Source of the DNA: JANNSX01 sp046348995
GTDB lineage: Bacteria; Pseudomonadota; Alphaproteobacteria; Rhizobiales; Hyphomicrobiaceae
Direction: 5' to 3'
Assembly (NCBI GenBank): GCA_046348995.1
Contig: JAXMDB010000006.1
Span: forward strand, 248,001 to 312,000
Length of the DNA: 64,000 nucleotides
In this document: positions 16,337 to 25,260 of the stretch, in pieces
How the letters are laid out: each line of letters starts with the position of its first letter
Numbering within the stretch: the first letter of the stretch is position 1
Translations under genes and position numbers: made by a program
Notes under the pieces: generated by a model
The model's input: only the letters and a program-made list of their open reading frames with translations
Databases searched by the model: none
Told to the model about the DNA's origin: nothing

Positions 16337-17437
16337 CTACTTGATCCGGCCGACGAGTGCGGCCGCCTGCTCGATGAGTGCGGCTTGATGAGGCTGCAGA
16401 TCCTGTTGGCCCCACTGCGCCATCAAGGGCGCCCATGGGTCCTCGACATGCGTCTTGACGCCCGCCATCTCCTCGATCACCGCGAGGCCGCAATAAGGCA
16501 CGTACATCGCGGAATAGCCGCCCTCGTGCGTCATGAGCAATCGCCCGCCGCACAGCTCGTCGGCGGCGGCGAGCAGCATGCGCGTCATCGCCCGATAGCC
16601 CTCCGACGACACCATCTGGCGGCCGAGCGGATCGACGCCCGAGCCGTCGAAGCCGGACGGCACGACGATAAGCTCGGGCTTGAAGCGCTTGAGGGCCGGC
16701 ATGACGACTCGCTCGAACGCCGCGATGTAGGCGCCGTTGCCGGAGCCGGGCGGCAGGGGAATGTTGATGTTGTAGCCCTCTCCCTTGCCGGTGCCGTTCT
16801 CGGCGAGGCCGCCGGAGGCCGGCGGAAACAGGTTGTCCTGGTGCAGCGAGATCGTCAGCACGTCGGGATCGGCGATATAGGCCGACTGCGTGCCGTTGCC
16901 GTGGTGCACGTCCCAGTCGACGGTGGCGACGCGCTTGATGCCGCGAACGGCCCGCGCATGCTCGATGGCGACGACGGCGTTGCCGAACAGGCAGAAGCCC
17001 ATGCCGGTCGTGCTCGTTGCATGATGCCCAGGTGGGCGGATCAGCGCATAGGCGTTCTTGACCTTGCCGTCGAGCACCGCATCCATGGCGACGATGGCGC
17101 CGCCAGCGGCGAGCAGCGCGATCTCATACGAGCCCTTGCCGAGCGGCGTCAGCAGGCTCGCATCGCCGTAGCCCGCGTCGCTCTTGGCCTTGATGTCGGC
17201 GATGTGCTCGCGCGTGTGAAAGCGGGCGATCTCGTCGTCGGTGGCATAGCGGGGTTTGAGCTGGACGAGGTGGTCGAGCAGGCCCGACACCTCGATGAGG
17301 TTCCGCATCCGCCGCTTCGTCTCGGGGTTTTCGGCGTGCTCGCCTGGCTGGATCGTCAGGCTCGGCGGGAACACCTGGGCGAAGTTCCAGGTGTTGTGCC
17401 ACATGTAGAGCTCGTGAAAGACGAAGCCGGTCGCCAT
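16337..17437 (-). CDS. Histone-deacetylase-family amidohydrolase, acetylpolyamine aminohydrolase-like
   Basis: This 366-residue protein has the full zinc deacetylase motif set: RPPGHHA (paired histidines), VDWDVHHGNGTQ (zinc Asp and His), SGFDGSGVDPLG (second zinc Asp) and HEGGYS near the C-terminus. In bacteria such proteins deacetylate acetylpolyamines or other small amides in the cytoplasm. I start at the ATG at 17437, with GGGGAGG ten bases upstream; a TTG at 17446 is in frame but too close to that site. It is the first gene of a two-gene operon with the amide-class binding protein. Together with aguB this suggests polyamine salvage. Other N-acyl substrates remain possible. Confidence 0.85.
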   Translation of the reverse strand: MATGFVFHELYMWHNTWNFAQVFPPSLTIQPGEHAENPETKRRMRNLIEVSGLLDHLVQLKPRYATDDEIARFHTREHIADIKAKSDAGYGDASLLTPLGKGSYEIALLAAGGAIVAMDAVLDGKVKNAYALIRPPGHHATSTTGMGFCLFGNAVVAIEHARAVRGIKRVATVDWDVHHGNGTQSAYIADPDVLTISLHQDNLFPPASGGLAENGTGKGEGYNINIPLPPGSGNGAYIAAFERVVMPALKRFKPELIVVPSGFDGSGVDPLGRQMVSSEGYRAMTRMLLAAADELCGGRLLMTHEGGYSAMYVPYCGLAVIEEMAGVKTHVEDPWAPLMAQWGQQDLQPHQAALIEQAAALVGRIK

Positions 17438-17560
17438 ACGTCTCAAGCCTCCCCAATTCTTTCCTCACAGAGTCCGCCCGGCCGGACGGTCCTGTCAAGG
17501 ATCGGTTGGGGCAGGCACTCGAAGAATCCGACGGTCGGGTATGCCGGGCAAGCGGGGCGC

Positions 17561-18577
17561 TCAATCCGGCTCCGCGCCGCTGACGACGCCATCGATGAGG
17601 TTGGAAGTCAGCAGACGGCTGAGCAGGCTCGCCGGCGGCTTCGCGGCTTCGGCCACGAGGTCGGCGGTGCGATGGGCATCGGCGCGCACCAGCGCCACCG
17701 CCTGCGCCGGCGTCACAGCGTGAAAGCGCACCGTATCCTTGCTGCGCAACTGCGCGATCCGGTCGACCTCTGAGGAAACGAGCGTCGCGATCTTCGGGAA
17801 GCCGCCAGTCGACTGGTGATCGGCGAGCAGGACGGAGGCGACGCCGTCGCCGGCGACCTGGATCGAGCCGCGCGACAGGGACTCCGAGGGAATATCGAGC
17901 GAGACCGACGGTGTCAGCGACGGGCCCGCCAAGCGCACGCCCATACGATCGAACGCATCCGTGAGCGTGAACGGGGCGGTCAGGAGCGCCTCGATGGTGG
18001 ATGCCGAAAAGTACCGATCCTGCGGGCCAAGCACGATCGCAATGTCGCGCTTGGGCTCGAGCCAGGCGGGCGGTGTGAGCTCACGCTCGCGATCGCTCCG
18101 CTCTTGCGCCTCCTCGACGACGAGCGTGTCACCCGGCTTGATCGCGCCACCGCCGAAGCTGGACGTCGAGTGTGTCGCGGCGCTGCCGAGCCAGCGCTTC
18201 GATCTGAGACGGCCAGCGAAAGCGAGATAGGTCCAGCTCCCCACCGGGCCCGGCGTGATCGCGAGCTTGGAACCCGCGCGCAGCGTGACCACGCCCCAGG
18301 TCCTCAAGGGTTTGCCGTCGATCAGCACGCGGAACGCGCCGCCTGCCACCGCGACCGTCACGCTGCCGTCCTTGCACTCGAGCGTCAGTCCTCCGAGCGA
18401 AACCTCGATGCCGGTCGCCCCCTCGGGATTGCCGAGCATGGCATTGGCCACGGCGAAGGCCGGCCGGTCCATGGGACCCGAGCGCGGCACGCCGAAGCGC
18501 AGATTGCCCGGCCGCCCCGCGTCCTGGATCGTCACCAGCGGGCCGGCATGTGAAACCTTGAGGTGCGCGTCGGCCAT
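17561..18577 (-). CDS. pxpC: 5-oxoprolinase subunit PxpC
   Basis: The 338-residue protein matches the KipA/biotin-dependent carboxyltransferase-like family: VSHAGPLVTIQDAGRPGNLR, the FGVPRSGPMDRPAF segment, and DRMGVRLAGPSL. With PxpA and PxpB it forms the ATP-dependent 5-oxoprolinase that opens pyroglutamate to glutamate. It follows pxpB by three bases and is the last gene of pxpA-pxpB-pxpC. Confidence 0.9.
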   Translation of the reverse strand: MADAHLKVSHAGPLVTIQDAGRPGNLRFGVPRSGPMDRPAFAVANAMLGNPEGATGIEVSLGGLTLECKDGSVTVAVAGGAFRVLIDGKPLRTWGVVTLRAGSKLAITPGPVGSWTYLAFAGRLRSKRWLGSAATHSTSSFGGGAIKPGDTLVVEEAQERSDRERELTPPAWLEPKRDIAIVLGPQDRYFSASTIEALLTAPFTLTDAFDRMGVRLAGPSLTPSVSLDIPSESLSRGSIQVAGDGVASVLLADHQSTGGFPKIATLVSSEVDRIAQLRSKDTVRFHAVTPAQAVALVRADAHRTADLVAEAAKPPASLLSRLLTSNLIDGVVSGAEPD

Positions 18578-18580
18578 GGC

Positions 18581-19276
18581 TCAGACCGCTCCCAAACGCT
18601 CGTACTCGGCACGGCTGATGCGCTTGAAGCGCACGTGGTCGCCGACGTCGAACAGCACCGGCCGGCTCTCGTCCTCACCGAGGATCCGCGTCGGCGAGCG
18701 GCCGATGATCCACCAGCCGGTCGGCATGATGAGCGTGGTCACGAGGCACATCGGGCCGGCGATGACGACGCTGCCCGCCGCGATGTTGCGGATGGCGGCG
18801 GGCTTGCGCGGCACGCGGAGATCGGCGGGCACGCCGGCGAGATAGGCGTAGCCCGGCGCGAAACCGTACATGTAGACGCGATAGTCGCCGGAGAGGTGCG
18901 TGGCGATGACCTCCTCGACGGTCTTGCCCGTGCGCTCGGCGACGCCTTTGAGGTCTGGCCCGAAATCCTCATCGTAGCAGACGAGCACCTCGCGCACTTG
19001 CGAGGGCGCCTCGAATGTCCTCGCCGCTGCGATCATCGGGTCGAGGATGCGGCGCACGGTGTCGAAATCGGTCACGAGCGGGTCGAAGTCGACGAACAGG
19101 CTCGCAAAGGCCGGAATGGCCTCGAGGAAGCCAGGAAACGGCGCATGGGCGATCGCCGCATCGAGCGCCAGCACGCGGGCGTGGATGTCGTCGCGGATCG
19201 TCTCGCCGAACTCGACGAGCACGGCGTGATCGGCGACCGGCCTCACCTGCGGGAAGACGCCCGTCTCGTCCGTCAT
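18581..19276 (-). CDS. pxpB: 5-oxoprolinase subunit PxpB
   Basis: The 231-residue product belongs to the KipI family: ADHAVLVEFGETIRDDIHAR near the start, YMYGFAPGYAYLAGVP and the GSVVIAGPMCLVTTLIMPTG segment. Its ATG overlaps the pxpA stop (ATGA at 19273-19276), giving translational coupling. PxpB and PxpC form the ATP-using part of 5-oxoprolinase. The same frame stays open far upstream through pxpA, but that part is not conserved. Confidence 0.9.
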   Translation of the reverse strand: MTDETGVFPQVRPVADHAVLVEFGETIRDDIHARVLALDAAIAHAPFPGFLEAIPAFASLFVDFDPLVTDFDTVRRILDPMIAAARTFEAPSQVREVLVCYDEDFGPDLKGVAERTGKTVEEVIATHLSGDYRVYMYGFAPGYAYLAGVPADLRVPRKPAAIRNIAAGSVVIAGPMCLVTTLIMPTGWWIIGRSPTRILGEDESRPVLFDVGDHVRFKRISRAEYERLGAV

Positions 19277-20046
19277 GCGGCGCCGGCCAGGAACGAGCGG
19301 ACAGCGATTTTCTTGCGCTCGATCATGGCGCGGACACCGCGGGCGATCTCGACCGCATGGGCGCCATCGCCGTGCACGCAGATGGAATGCGCCGCGAGCT
19401 TGATCGGTTGGCCGTCGAGCGTCGGCATGAGGCCGGTATCGAGGAAGCCCGAGAGCCGGTCGGCGGCGGCTTGCGCGCCTTCGACCATGGCGCCGGCCCG
19501 AGAGCGCGGCACGAGGCGGCCGGTCGTCAGATACGCGCGATCGGCGAAGATCTCGCTGTAGACCGGCATCCCCTTCTCTCGCGCCTCGAGCTCGAGCTCG
19601 GTGCCGGAAATGGCGAGCACGACGAGCTTGTCCGAGATCGCCTTGACGGCGCGGGCGACGGCGGCGGCAACCCCCCGGTTGTCGGCGGCATAGTTGCCGA
19701 GCGCCCCATGCGGCTTCACATAGCGCACTTGCGTTCCGGCGAGCGCCGCGACGCCCATCAGCGCGCCGATCTGGGCCGCGACCATGCGCTCGATCTCCGC
19801 CTCGCTCATCGGGATGATGCGACGGCCGAAGCCTTCTTTGTCGTTGTAGCCGGGATGCGCGCCGACCGTCACGCCGCGGGCCTTGGCCTCTTTCAGCGTC
19901 ACGAACATGGTTTCCGGATCGCTCGCGTGGCCCCCGCAGGCGATGTTGGCACTCGTGACGATCGACAGCATCGTCGCGTCCTGCCCCATGCTCCACGGGC
20001 CATAGCTTTCGCCGAGGTCGGAATTGAGATCGATTTCGCTTTTCAT
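19273..20046 (-). CDS. pxpA: 5-oxoprolinase subunit PxpA (LamB/YcsF family)
   Basis: The 257-residue protein has the LamB/YcsF hallmarks: IDLNSDLGESYGPWSMGQD at the N-terminus, SANIACGGHASDPETM, GAHPGYNDKEGFGRR and VKPHGALGNYAA. It works with PxpBC on 5-oxo-L-proline. The ATG at 20046 starts at the conserved MKSEIDLN; a GTG seven codons upstream is less likely. It is first in the operon. No dedicated transporter or regulator gene adjoins it. Confidence 0.92.
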   Translation of the reverse strand: MKSEIDLNSDLGESYGPWSMGQDATMLSIVTSANIACGGHASDPETMFVTLKEAKARGVTVGAHPGYNDKEGFGRRIIPMSEAEIERMVAAQIGALMGVAALAGTQVRYVKPHGALGNYAADNRGVAAAVARAVKAISDKLVVLAISGTELELEAREKGMPVYSEIFADRAYLTTGRLVPRSRAGAMVEGAQAAADRLSGFLDTGLMPTLDGQPIKLAAHSICVHGDGAHAVEIARGVRAMIERKKIAVRSFLAGAA

Positions 20047-20124
20047 GGTGGGACCGGTGCTGACCACGCTCGCCTATTGCACAATCGTTCTAGCTGCAAC
20101 GGCTCGCCTGCGCCACAGCCAGAG

Positions 20125-21114
20125 CTAAGATGAGATCCGGCCGCCGAGCTCGTCCTCGATATGGGCGCGGATGATGTCGTCGAACGAGTTGTCGCCTCGG
20201 AAGCCCAGCGCGAGCGCGCGTTTGGGATCGAAGCGGCTCGGCCAGCCGGCGACGATCTTGGCGATGAAGGGATCGGGCTCCCGGCGGATGCGCTTGACGA
20301 CCGCTTCGCCGGCCACACGGCGCAAGGCCGCGATCTGCTCGCCGACGGTGAGGGAGAGCCCGGGCATGCTCAAATTCCGGCGCGGTCCGACCTCTCTGCC
20401 ATCGATCGTCGCGGCACGCAGGAGATAGCCGATGGCGGCTCTGGGGCTCGCGTGCGAGTGCCGCACATCCTCGGAGACCGGCAGCACGGCCTCATGGCCG
20501 GCCAGCGGCTCGCGGCAGATGTTGGAGAAGAATCCTGACGCCGCCTTGTTCGGCGTGCCCGGGCGGATGCAGATGGTCGGCAGGCGAATGCCGATGCCGT
20601 CGACGAGCCCCTTTCGCGTGTAGTCGCTGAGCAGGAGCTCGCCCATCGCCTTTTGCGTGCCGTAGCTCGTCAGCGGCGTCAGGTGGAATTCGTCGGGGAT
20701 CGTCTCGGGGAACGGCGCGCCGAACACGGCGATCGACGAGGTGAAAACGAGGCGCGGCTTACGCGTCGCCTCAGCATAGCCCTTGCGGAGGCTCTCGAGC
20801 AGGTTGTGCGTCGCCGTCAAATTGATCCGATAGCCCTTGTCGAACTCCTGCTCCGCCTCGCCCGAGACGATGGCCGCGAGATGGAACACGACATCGGGGC
20901 GGCCGGCGATGAGCCGATCGGTCTCGCCGGGCGCCGCGATATCGCCGGTGAGGCACGTCACGGGAAAGCCAGCGCCTGCTGGTGCACGCGGTGCAACGAC
21001 ATCGTGCAGCGTCAGGCCGGCGATCTCGTGGCCGCCGAGTTGGCCGTCCCTCGCCAAACGCTCGGCGAGCTTAAGGCCGAGAAATCCAGCACCACCACTG
21101 ATCGCGATTTTCAT
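20125..21114 (-). CDS. denD: D-erythronate dehydrogenase-like NAD-dependent epimerase/dehydratase
   Basis: This 329-residue extended SDR starts MKIAISGGAGFLG, with the GxxGxxG NAD motif, and has the catalytic YGTQK (YxxxK) after TSSIAVFG. The DEFHLTPLTSYGTQKAMGEL and RLPTICIRPGTPNKAASGFF segments are typical of DenD, which oxidises D-erythronate to 2-oxo-tetronate. Its ATG overlaps the otnI stop (ATGA), fixing the start. The pairing with an OtnI-like isomerase supports tetronate breakdown, although the usual DenK/OtnK kinase and OtnC aldolase genes are not in the window. Confidence 0.82.
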   Translation of the reverse strand: MKIAISGGAGFLGLKLAERLARDGQLGGHEIAGLTLHDVVAPRAPAGAGFPVTCLTGDIAAPGETDRLIAGRPDVVFHLAAIVSGEAEQEFDKGYRINLTATHNLLESLRKGYAEATRKPRLVFTSSIAVFGAPFPETIPDEFHLTPLTSYGTQKAMGELLLSDYTRKGLVDGIGIRLPTICIRPGTPNKAASGFFSNICREPLAGHEAVLPVSEDVRHSHASPRAAIGYLLRAATIDGREVGPRRNLSMPGLSLTVGEQIAALRRVAGEAVVKRIRREPDPFIAKIVAGWPSRFDPKRALALGFRGDNSFDDIIRAHIEDELGGRISS

Positions 21115-21911
21115 GCCGGCCTTCCTTTGCCACCGATGCCGTAGCGCCGGGCCCAACCGAGCCCTTCGAGCGTCGTCGCCCGCGGACGATACTCGCAGCC
21201 GACATAGCCGTCGTAGCCGAGCGCGTCGATGAGATCGAGGAGATAGGGATAGTTGATCTCGCCGACGTCCGGCTCGTGGCGCCCTGGAACATTCGAGATC
21301 TGGATGTGACCGGTGACCGGCATGAACTCTCTGAGGGAGTCCGCGAGATCACCGCGCATGATCTGGCGGTGATAGAGATCGAGCTGGAGGCGGAGTGCGG
21401 GGCTTGCGACCTCCGCGATGATGGCGCGCGCCTCAGCGAGATCGGTCAGGACATAGCCCGGCACGTCGCGTGTATTGAGAGGCTCGATCAGGAGCAGGAT
21501 GCCGGCGGCCTCGGCTTGGCGCGCAGCCCAGGCGAGGTTGGCGACGAATGTCGCGCGCGCTTCGGTGATGGACCGCCCATCGCCGATACTCCCCGCCATC
21601 ACGTGCAGCTTCGGGCAGCCGATGACCTTTGCGTAGCCAACCGCCTCGACGATGCTCGCCTGAAACTCCTCGCGGCGTCGCGGATCGATCGCAAGCCCGC
21701 GCTCGCCCGCCTCCCAGTCTCCGGGCCGAACATTGAAGAGCGCTTGTGACAGGCCGTTCCGGTCGAGCCGGTCGCGGACGTCAGCGGCGTCGAACGCATA
21801 GGGAAACAGAAACTCGACCGCCTCGAACCCCGCGTCCGCCGCCGCCGCGAAGCGATCGAGGAAGTCGACCTCCGTGAACAGCATCGACACGTTGGCGGCG
21901 AGACGGGGCAT
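21111..21911 (-). CDS. otnI: 2-oxo-tetronate isomerase / hydroxypyruvate isomerase family protein
   Basis: The 266-residue TIM-barrel isomerase has family segments FEAVEFLFPYAF, LLIEPLNTRDVPGY (a metal-site Glu), LQLDLYHRQIMRGDL, HIQISNVPGRHEPDVGEIN and GCEYRPRA (second metal Glu). These match the Hyi/OtnI branch. In tetronate pathways OtnI interconverts 2-oxo- and 3-oxo-tetronate. It sits five bases after the M24 gene and overlaps denD, all in one operon. Hydroxypyruvate isomerase is the alternative call. Confidence 0.82.
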   Translation of the reverse strand: MPRLAANVSMLFTEVDFLDRFAAAADAGFEAVEFLFPYAFDAADVRDRLDRNGLSQALFNVRPGDWEAGERGLAIDPRRREEFQASIVEAVGYAKVIGCPKLHVMAGSIGDGRSITEARATFVANLAWAARQAEAAGILLLIEPLNTRDVPGYVLTDLAEARAIIAEVASPALRLQLDLYHRQIMRGDLADSLREFMPVTGHIQISNVPGRHEPDVGEINYPYLLDLIDALGYDGYVGCEYRPRATTLEGLGWARRYGIGGKGRPA

Positions 21912-21916
21912 CGGTG

Positions 21917-23071
21917 TCAGCCGACCTCGAGATGGAACGCCGCCTTCGACAACGGCTCGTTGCCTTTCTCAGTCACGACGTAGGTGCGGGCGGGCGACAC
22001 GGCCAGGCCCGCCTCCGAGTTGAAGATGTTGGCGATGACGAAGAATACCATGCCCGGCTCGAGCACGACGGGATTGCCCTCGTACAGCATCGGCCAATCC
22101 ATCCAGTTGGGCGCGAATGTCGTGCCGAGACAATAGCCGCAGGCGTTCAACCGATGCGCCGTCATGCCGGCACGCTCGCAGACCCGGGCATAGGCCTCGA
22201 ACACGTGGGCGAGCGGATTGCCGGGCTTCAATACCGCCTCGCATTCCGCAATCGACTCGAGCGCGACCTTCTGCATGTCGCGTTGCACTTGCGGGGCCTT
22301 GCCGGCGACGAGGGTGCGCATCATCGCGGCGTGATAGTGGTGATAGACGCCGGACCATTCGAGCGTGATCTGGTCGTTCGGCTCGAGCGTTCGCCGATAG
22401 GACTGATAGCGGCCGAGCAAAGCTCCCGGTCCCGAGCCGATGACGAACTCGTTCGCCGGATCATCGCCTCCGCCGGTGATGACCGCCGCATACATCGCGG
22501 CGAGAATATCGCTTTCCCGCGCACCGGGCCGGATGAGCGCCAGCGCCGCGTCGTAGGCATCGTCCGCAAGCTCGGCGGCCTTGCGGACATAGGCGATCTC
22601 GGCTGGGCTCTTCACGAGCCGGAGCTTGCTCACGAGATAGGAGGCGTCCTTCAACGTGCAAAAGCCGTCGAGCGCCGCCTCGAGCCGTTTGCAGTTGAAG
22701 CCGGTCAGCCCGTAGGCCTCGTACTCGACGCCGAGCGTCTTGCCGCGGCAGCCGTGCGCCTCGAGGATATCCTTGAGATCGAGGGCCGGATTGGAGCCGT
22801 CGCGGTCGCGCCAAATCCGGATGTCCTTGATGATCGAGGTGTACTGCGCCTGCCTCAGATCCGCCGAGCGGGTGAGCAGCGTGATCGTCTCGCCGTCGGC
22901 CGAGAGATACACGCACTGGAAGAAGACGTAGCCGAAGGTGTCGTAGCCGGTCAGGTAGTACATGCTCTCCTGCCGGAAGAGCAGCATGCCGTCGAGCCCC
23001 TCCTCCCGCATCTGGGCGCAGGCTCGGCGGCGCCGCCCGGCAAGCTCGTCGGTCGTAAAGTGCAGTGGCAT
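21917..23071 (-). CDS. M24-fold hydrolase lacking most metal ligands (creatinase/ectoine-hydrolase-like)
   Basis: The 384-residue protein has the two-domain pita-bread layout: an N-terminal creatinase domain (about 1-145; RQESMYYLTGYDTFGY) and a C-terminal M24 domain (about 155-380; VKSPAEIAYVRKAAELAD). In aminopeptidase P and prolidase the C-domain carries five metal ligands. Here the DxG...SD region reads LEWSGVYHHYHAAMMRT and the histidine region reads GYCLGTTFAPNW, so most ligands are replaced; one Glu in LEPGMVF remains. This resembles metal-free relatives such as creatinase or ectoine hydrolase (DoeA), acting on a C-N bond of a small molecule. It lies nine bases after the SDR gene and five before otnI. 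Confidence 0.75.
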   Translation of the reverse strand: MPLHFTTDELAGRRRRACAQMREEGLDGMLLFRQESMYYLTGYDTFGYVFFQCVYLSADGETITLLTRSADLRQAQYTSIIKDIRIWRDRDGSNPALDLKDILEAHGCRGKTLGVEYEAYGLTGFNCKRLEAALDGFCTLKDASYLVSKLRLVKSPAEIAYVRKAAELADDAYDAALALIRPGARESDILAAMYAAVITGGGDDPANEFVIGSGPGALLGRYQSYRRTLEPNDQITLEWSGVYHHYHAAMMRTLVAGKAPQVQRDMQKVALESIAECEAVLKPGNPLAHVFEAYARVCERAGMTAHRLNACGYCLGTTFAPNWMDWPMLYEGNPVVLEPGMVFFVIANIFNSEAGLAVSPARTYVVTEKGNEPLSKAAFHLEVG

Positions 23072-23080
23072 CGACGTATC

Positions 23081-23854
23081 CTATTCGTGGATCGACCAGC
23101 CGCCATCGATGACGATGGTCTCGCCGGTCATGAACTTTCCCGCATCCGCCGCCAGGAACACCGCGCACGGCCCGATATCGTCCGGCTCGCCGATGCGGCG
23201 AAGTGGCGTCACGCGCGTCGTCTCCTCGAGCGTCACAGGGTCTTCCCACAGCGCGCGGGCGAATTCGGTCTTCACCGTGCCGGGGAGGATGCAATTGACG
23301 CGGATGTTCTTGGGCCCGAGCTCGACGGCGAGGTTGCGCGCCAGTTGCACATCCGCCGCCTTCGAGATGCAGTAGGCGCCGAGCACGGGCGAACCCCGCA
23401 GCGCGCCGTTCGAGGAGACGATGACGACCGAGCCGCCGCCTTGCGCGATCAGGTGCGGCCGCGCGAAATTGATCAGCCAATGGTTGGAGAGGATGTTGTT
23501 CTCGAGCGTCTTGCGGAACGCCTCGTCGGTGATCGTCTCCATCGGGCCGTAGTAGGGATTGCTCGCCGCGTTGCAGACGACGATGTCGAGACGTCCGAAG
23601 GCCTCGACCGTCTTGTCGACGAGCGCCTTCAAGGCGTCCTTGGACGAGATGCTCGCCGCTATGGCGATCGCGCGGCCCGCGCCGTGCTGCGCGTTGATCT
23701 CAGTGGCGACCGCGTCGCAGGCCGGTTGCTTGCGGGAGGAGATCACCACGCGCGCCCCGGCTTCCGCCAAATGCGCAGCGATCGACTTGCCGATGCCGCG
23801 CGACGAGCCGGTGACGACGGCGACCTTGCCGGTCAGATCGAAGGCTTTCATCAT
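23081..23854 (-). CDS. Short-chain dehydrogenase/reductase (classical SDR)
   Basis: The 257-residue protein has TGSSRGIGKSIA (cofactor motif), NAAS, a catalytic serine in VIVSSNGALRG, and YCISK (YxxxK), ending with the usual MTGETIVIDGGWSIHE. It starts at the first of two ATGs, preceded by GGGGCGGAT. It reduces or oxidises an alcohol/carbonyl with NAD(P); the substrate is unknown. It heads a likely operon with the M24 protein, otnI and denD, so it may act on the same hydroxy acid or a product of the hydrolase. A frame extending upstream to 24112 is not conserved. Confidence 0.88.
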   Translation of the reverse strand: MMKAFDLTGKVAVVTGSSRGIGKSIAAHLAEAGARVVISSRKQPACDAVATEINAQHGAGRAIAIAASISSKDALKALVDKTVEAFGRLDIVVCNAASNPYYGPMETITDEAFRKTLENNILSNHWLINFARPHLIAQGGGSVVIVSSNGALRGSPVLGAYCISKAADVQLARNLAVELGPKNIRVNCILPGTVKTEFARALWEDPVTLEETTRVTPLRRIGEPDDIGPCAVFLAADAGKFMTGETIVIDGGWSIHE

Positions 23855-23934
23855 ATCCGCCCCTAGGAATGCAAAAATTCCGCGCATCCTAGCGGAGTTG
23901 GCGGCGGCGGGAACCGTCCGCCGATGCATGCCGG

Positions 23935-24591
23935 TCAATCGCGATCGGGCGCACCGAGCGGGAAATAGTGGCGATAGGGCCGCGCCTCGTCGACGGCCCG
24001 AACAACCGATGGACGCGCCAGCACCCGCTGCCGGTAGGCTTTGAGGGTCGCGTGCACGGCCGGGATCGGATGCGCCCAGTCGGCGTAGAACAGCGAGGGC
24101 CCGCCGGCACAATCGGCGAGCGTGAATTGATCACCTGCGGCCCAGGTCCGGCCGGAGAGTTCCCCGTCAAGCCACGCATAGGCCGTATCGAGCGTGCGGC
24201 GGGCCTCGGCGACGCCGTAGGGATCTCGATCGGCCTCGGGACGCAGCTTGTCGGCGACGATCTTCTGCATCGGCGTCATGATGTAGTTGTCGAAGATGCG
24301 GTCGAGCTCGCGCGCCTTGAGCGCCTCGGCCGGATCGGCAGGGACCAGGCGGGCGGGACCGGCGTGATGAAGATCGAGATGCTCAATGATGATGCTCGCC
24401 TCGACGATGGTCTCGTCTCCGTCGAGGAGGACGGGGAACTTCCGGATCGGCCACCGCCGCGACCAGTCCGCGACGGCGTCCGGATCGTCGGGCCCGATGA
24501 CCTTGTAGGTGAACGGCGTCGCGTTCTCGTAGAGCGCGATCAGCGCTTTCCAACTGTAGGACGAGAAGGGATGGGCGTAGAGCGTGAGCAT
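23935..24591 (-). CDS. Glutathione S-transferase family protein
   Basis: The 218-residue protein has a thioredoxin-like N-terminal domain (LTLYAHPFSSYSWKALIALYE, then KFPVLLDGDETIVEASIIIE with the cis-Pro and Glu-Ala/Ser glutathione contacts) and a helical C-terminal domain (TWAAGDQFTLADCAGGPSLF). It probably conjugates or reduces a substrate with glutathione in the cytoplasm. The start at 24591 is the conserved MLTLYAHP; an upstream open frame is arginine/serine-rich and looks non-coding. Confidence 0.87.
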   Translation of the reverse strand: MLTLYAHPFSSYSWKALIALYENATPFTYKVIGPDDPDAVADWSRRWPIRKFPVLLDGDETIVEASIIIEHLDLHHAGPARLVPADPAEALKARELDRIFDNYIMTPMQKIVADKLRPEADRDPYGVAEARRTLDTAYAWLDGELSGRTWAAGDQFTLADCAGGPSLFYADWAHPIPAVHATLKAYRQRVLARPSVVRAVDEARPYRHYFPLGAPDRD

Positions 24592-24661
24592 GACGGAACT
24601 CCACCGGGGAGAAAGCTCTGCCTCCTCCCCGGGTTTCAAAGGTACGACGGGCGAGAAGACC

Positions 24662-25141
24662 TCACCCCGGGATGTCCGGCTCGACGAGCCGCGCGAGCTG
24701 CATGAGCGACTCCTGCCAGCCGAGATAGCAGGCCTCGACCGGAATGGCCGGCGGGATGCCCGCCTGCTCGATGTTGACCTCGGTGCCAACCGAAACGGCC
24801 TTGAGCGCGATCGTCACGTGCATGACGCCGGGCAGGTTCGGATCGTCGAACTTGTCGGTATAGACAATACGCTCATGCGGCACGAGCTCGAGGTAGTCGC
24901 CGCCGAAGGCGTGGCTGTTGCCGGTCGAGAAATTCGTGAACGACATACGGAACGTGCCGCCGGCCTTCGCCTCCATATGATGCACCTTGGCCGTAAAGCC
25001 GTTGGGCGGCAGCCATTTGACCAGCGCGTCGGCGTCGAGAAAGGCCCGATAGACTTTCTCGGGCTTGGTCGCGAGCACGCGATGCAGGCGGACGGTGCCA
25101 CCCACGGCCGTCTCAGCCTTGGACTGAGGCTTCTTCGACAT
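24662..25141 (-). CDS. SRPBCC / AHSA1-like domain protein
   Basis: The 159-residue product is a START-fold protein of the AHSA1 type: VRLHRVLATKPEKVYRAFLD, KWLPPNGFTAKVHHMEAKAG and the C-terminal GWQESLMQLARLVEP helix. Bacterial members are small hydrophobic-ligand binding proteins whose roles are mostly unknown. The ATG at 25141 follows GAGGAGAGAG. It is 70 bases upstream of the GST gene on the same strand. Confidence 0.85.
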   Translation of the reverse strand: MSKKPQSKAETAVGGTVRLHRVLATKPEKVYRAFLDADALVKWLPPNGFTAKVHHMEAKAGGTFRMSFTNFSTGNSHAFGGDYLELVPHERIVYTDKFDDPNLPGVMHVTIALKAVSVGTEVNIEQAGIPPAIPVEACYLGWQESLMQLARLVEPDIPG

Positions 25142-25260
25142 ACGCTCTCTCCTCGGTTGGGGCGGCCGGCAAAGCGATTTGGGCGCCGGTCTCACCTACT
25201 GGCATGAAGACGCTCGTCGTCTTCCCGTGCCGACACGGATCGGCAGAATTTTGGCCGTCG

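Noticed and set aside
21914..23866. Plus-strand frame of 650 codons across the M24 and SDR genes
   Set aside because: Antisense shadow; the minus-strand genes have conserved motifs and tight operon spacing.
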